A stretch of 5,156 nt of DNA. Source: Nanosynbacter sp. (lineage in GTDB: Bacteria; Patescibacteriota; Saccharimonadia; Saccharimonadales; Saccharimonadaceae). A model generated the notes under the pieces. The model was not told the origin of the DNA and did no database searches. It saw nothing but the letters and a program-made list of their open reading frames with translations. How positions within the stretch are numbered: the first letter of the stretch is position 1; the number at the start of each line of letters is the position of its first letter. The translations under genes and the position numbers were made by a program. The stretch spans positions 1 to 5,156 of the forward strand of contig JABZJR010000052.1 in the NCBI GenBank assembly GCA_015257705.1, in the 5' to 3' direction. Shown here piece after piece: positions 4,361 through 5,156 of the stretch.

Positions 4361-5156
4361 TTACGATTTAACTATCGTGCCTGCCGAGCCGCTAATGGCC
4401 TCAGCGGTTTTATCCAGCGAAGTAATAATCGCCGTACGCCCTGATTTGCCGTCCAAGAACGACAAGGCAGCCTGAGTTTTTGGCAACATTGAACCTGCCG
4501 CAAATTGCCCATCGTCAATATGCTTTTGGAGCTCTTCTATTGAAACTTCCCCAAGAGATTGTTCATCTGGTTTGCCAAAATTAATTTTAGCAGCATCAAC
4601 CGAAGTCAAAATCAGCAAGGTATCAGCATCCAAAAGATCTGCCAATTTTGCCGCGCCGAAGTCCTTATCAATAACCGCAGCGACGCCTTTTAATTGACCA
4701 GTTTCATCTTGTAAAACAGGAATGCCGCCGCCGCCAGTTGAAACGACCGTCACGCCAGCATGAACCAGCGCCTTAATCACATCGTCCTCGACAATTGTCT
4801 GAGGTTTTGGCGATGGAACGACACGTCGCCAGCCGCGACCAGCGTCTTCTTTTACCGTGTAGCCGCGTTCGCTAGCGACGGTTTTTGCCTCGTCTTCCGA
4901 ATAGAACGGACCAATTGGCTTAGTTGGATTTTGGAATGCTGGATCGCTCAAGCTAACAATCGTTTGAGTTATAACGCTAACAGCGCGATTGTTCATCTGA
5001 TTAACCATAAAGGCGTCATGAAAAGCCTGTTGCAACCAAAAGCCAATCAATCCCTGACTCATAGCGCCAGAATCTTCCAGTGGCAAGCTCGGCACATCTG
5101 GCGTGTTAATCGCCTCTTCGTGCAACACGATATTGCCAACCTGAGGACCATTGCCA
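4361..5156 (-). CDS. arcC: Carbamate kinase, C-terminal 264 residues (start beyond right edge)
   Basis: Carbamate kinase catalyses the reversible transfer of phosphate from carbamoyl phosphate to ADP, giving ATP, CO2 and ammonia; it is the last, ATP-yielding step of arginine deiminase catabolism in the cytoplasm. The frame is open to the window edge and begins with GNGPQVGN (visible residues 1-8), the family's N-terminal substrate motif. Further signatures are DSGAMSQG (28-35), RRVVPSPKP (110-118), STGGGGIPV (139-147), AAVIDKDFGAAKLA (159-172), TSVD (184-187) and AAGSMLPKTQAA (219-230), with GTIV near the C terminus. About 45 residues are missing compared with the usual 310. A GTG at 5128 is not the real start, because conserved sequence continues upstream of it. 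A hairpin terminator follows the stop. Partners arcA and arcB would be expected upstream, outside the window. The family call is very secure; a catabolic role is inferred. Confidence 0.95.
   Translation of the reverse strand, partial: GNGPQVGNIVLHEEAINTPDVPSLPLEDSGAMSQGLIGFWLQQAFHDAFMVNQMNNRAVSVITQTIVSLSDPAFQNPTKPIGPFYSEDEAKTVASERGYTVKEDAGRGWRRVVPSPKPQTIVEDDVIKALVHAGVTVVSTGGGGIPVLQDETGQLKGVAAVIDKDFGAAKLADLLDADTLLILTSVDAAKINFGKPDEQSLGEVSIEELQKHIDDGQFAAGSMLPKTQAALSFLDGKSGRTAIITSLDKTAEAISGSAGTIVKS

Noticed and set aside
5126..5128. GTG as start codon of the carbamate kinase frame.
   Set aside because: The conserved GNGPQVGN motif lies in frame upstream of it and the frame stays open to the window edge, so the gene is truncated by the window.
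1..5156. CRISPR array, insertion sequence, attachment site or phage genes.
   Set aside because: No regularly spaced repeats, transposase or integrase motifs, terminal inverted repeats with target duplications, or phage-like genes are visible; all long genes are housekeeping or metabolic.
1..5156. UGA recoding (Gracilibacteria/SR1 code).
   Set aside because: All long genes are complete family-length proteins or cleanly edge-truncated in the standard code, with no in-frame UGA required to join conserved domains.

Overview
The window reads as a piece of a small, gene-dense, fermentative bacterial genome, by eye moderately AT-rich with TAA ending all five complete or 3'-complete genes. The mix of a carbamate kinase (arginine deiminase-type ATP production), two CorA-type channels, a reduced CBS/DUF21 membrane protein and a membrane-anchored DsbA-like thioredoxin fits Candidatus Saccharibacteria (TM7) or a related Patescibacteria lineage. 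This is an inference from gene content and style; no marker gene in the window proves it. No main gene needs UGA as a sense codon, so the Gracilibacteria/SR1 code is not required.

Layout, left to right. 1-231 (-): the first 77 codons of aspartyl-tRNA synthetase, running off the left edge. 270-1310 (-): a 346-residue membrane protein with a degenerate DUF21/CNNM region and a CBS pair, but no C-terminal CorC_HlyC domain. 1346-2038 (+): the only clear rightward gene, an anchored DsbA-like protein with a CPGC active site, divergent from the CBS gene and closed by a strong hairpin terminator at 2058-2089. 2090-2391: no long gene, but on the minus strand a candidate miniature transcription unit (promoter, nine-codon leader ORF, Shine-Dalgarno site, 30-residue ORF, shared terminator). 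2392-3312 and 3370-4284 (-): two co-linear, diverged CorA-family proteins, each with its own promoter. 4361-5156 (-): the C-terminal 264 residues of carbamate kinase, whose start lies beyond the right edge, followed by a hairpin terminator.

How they fit together: carbamate kinase makes ATP from carbamoyl phosphate; two CorA paralogues and possibly the CBS protein handle Mg2+ or related divalent cations; the DsbA-like protein handles disulfides outside the membrane; AspRS serves translation. Apart from the membrane-transport theme these are probably separate transcription units that happen to be neighbours.

The most notable signal is promoter architecture. Five minus-strand start codons (aspS, the internal Met of the CBS gene, both corA genes and the nine-codon ORF) have a -10 hexamer ending only 6-8 nt before the ATG and no Shine-Dalgarno sequence, which predicts leaderless mRNAs. 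dsbA is the exception, with a leader and a GGAGG site. The second signal is the small, apparently structured unit in the 2.1-2.36 kb gap.
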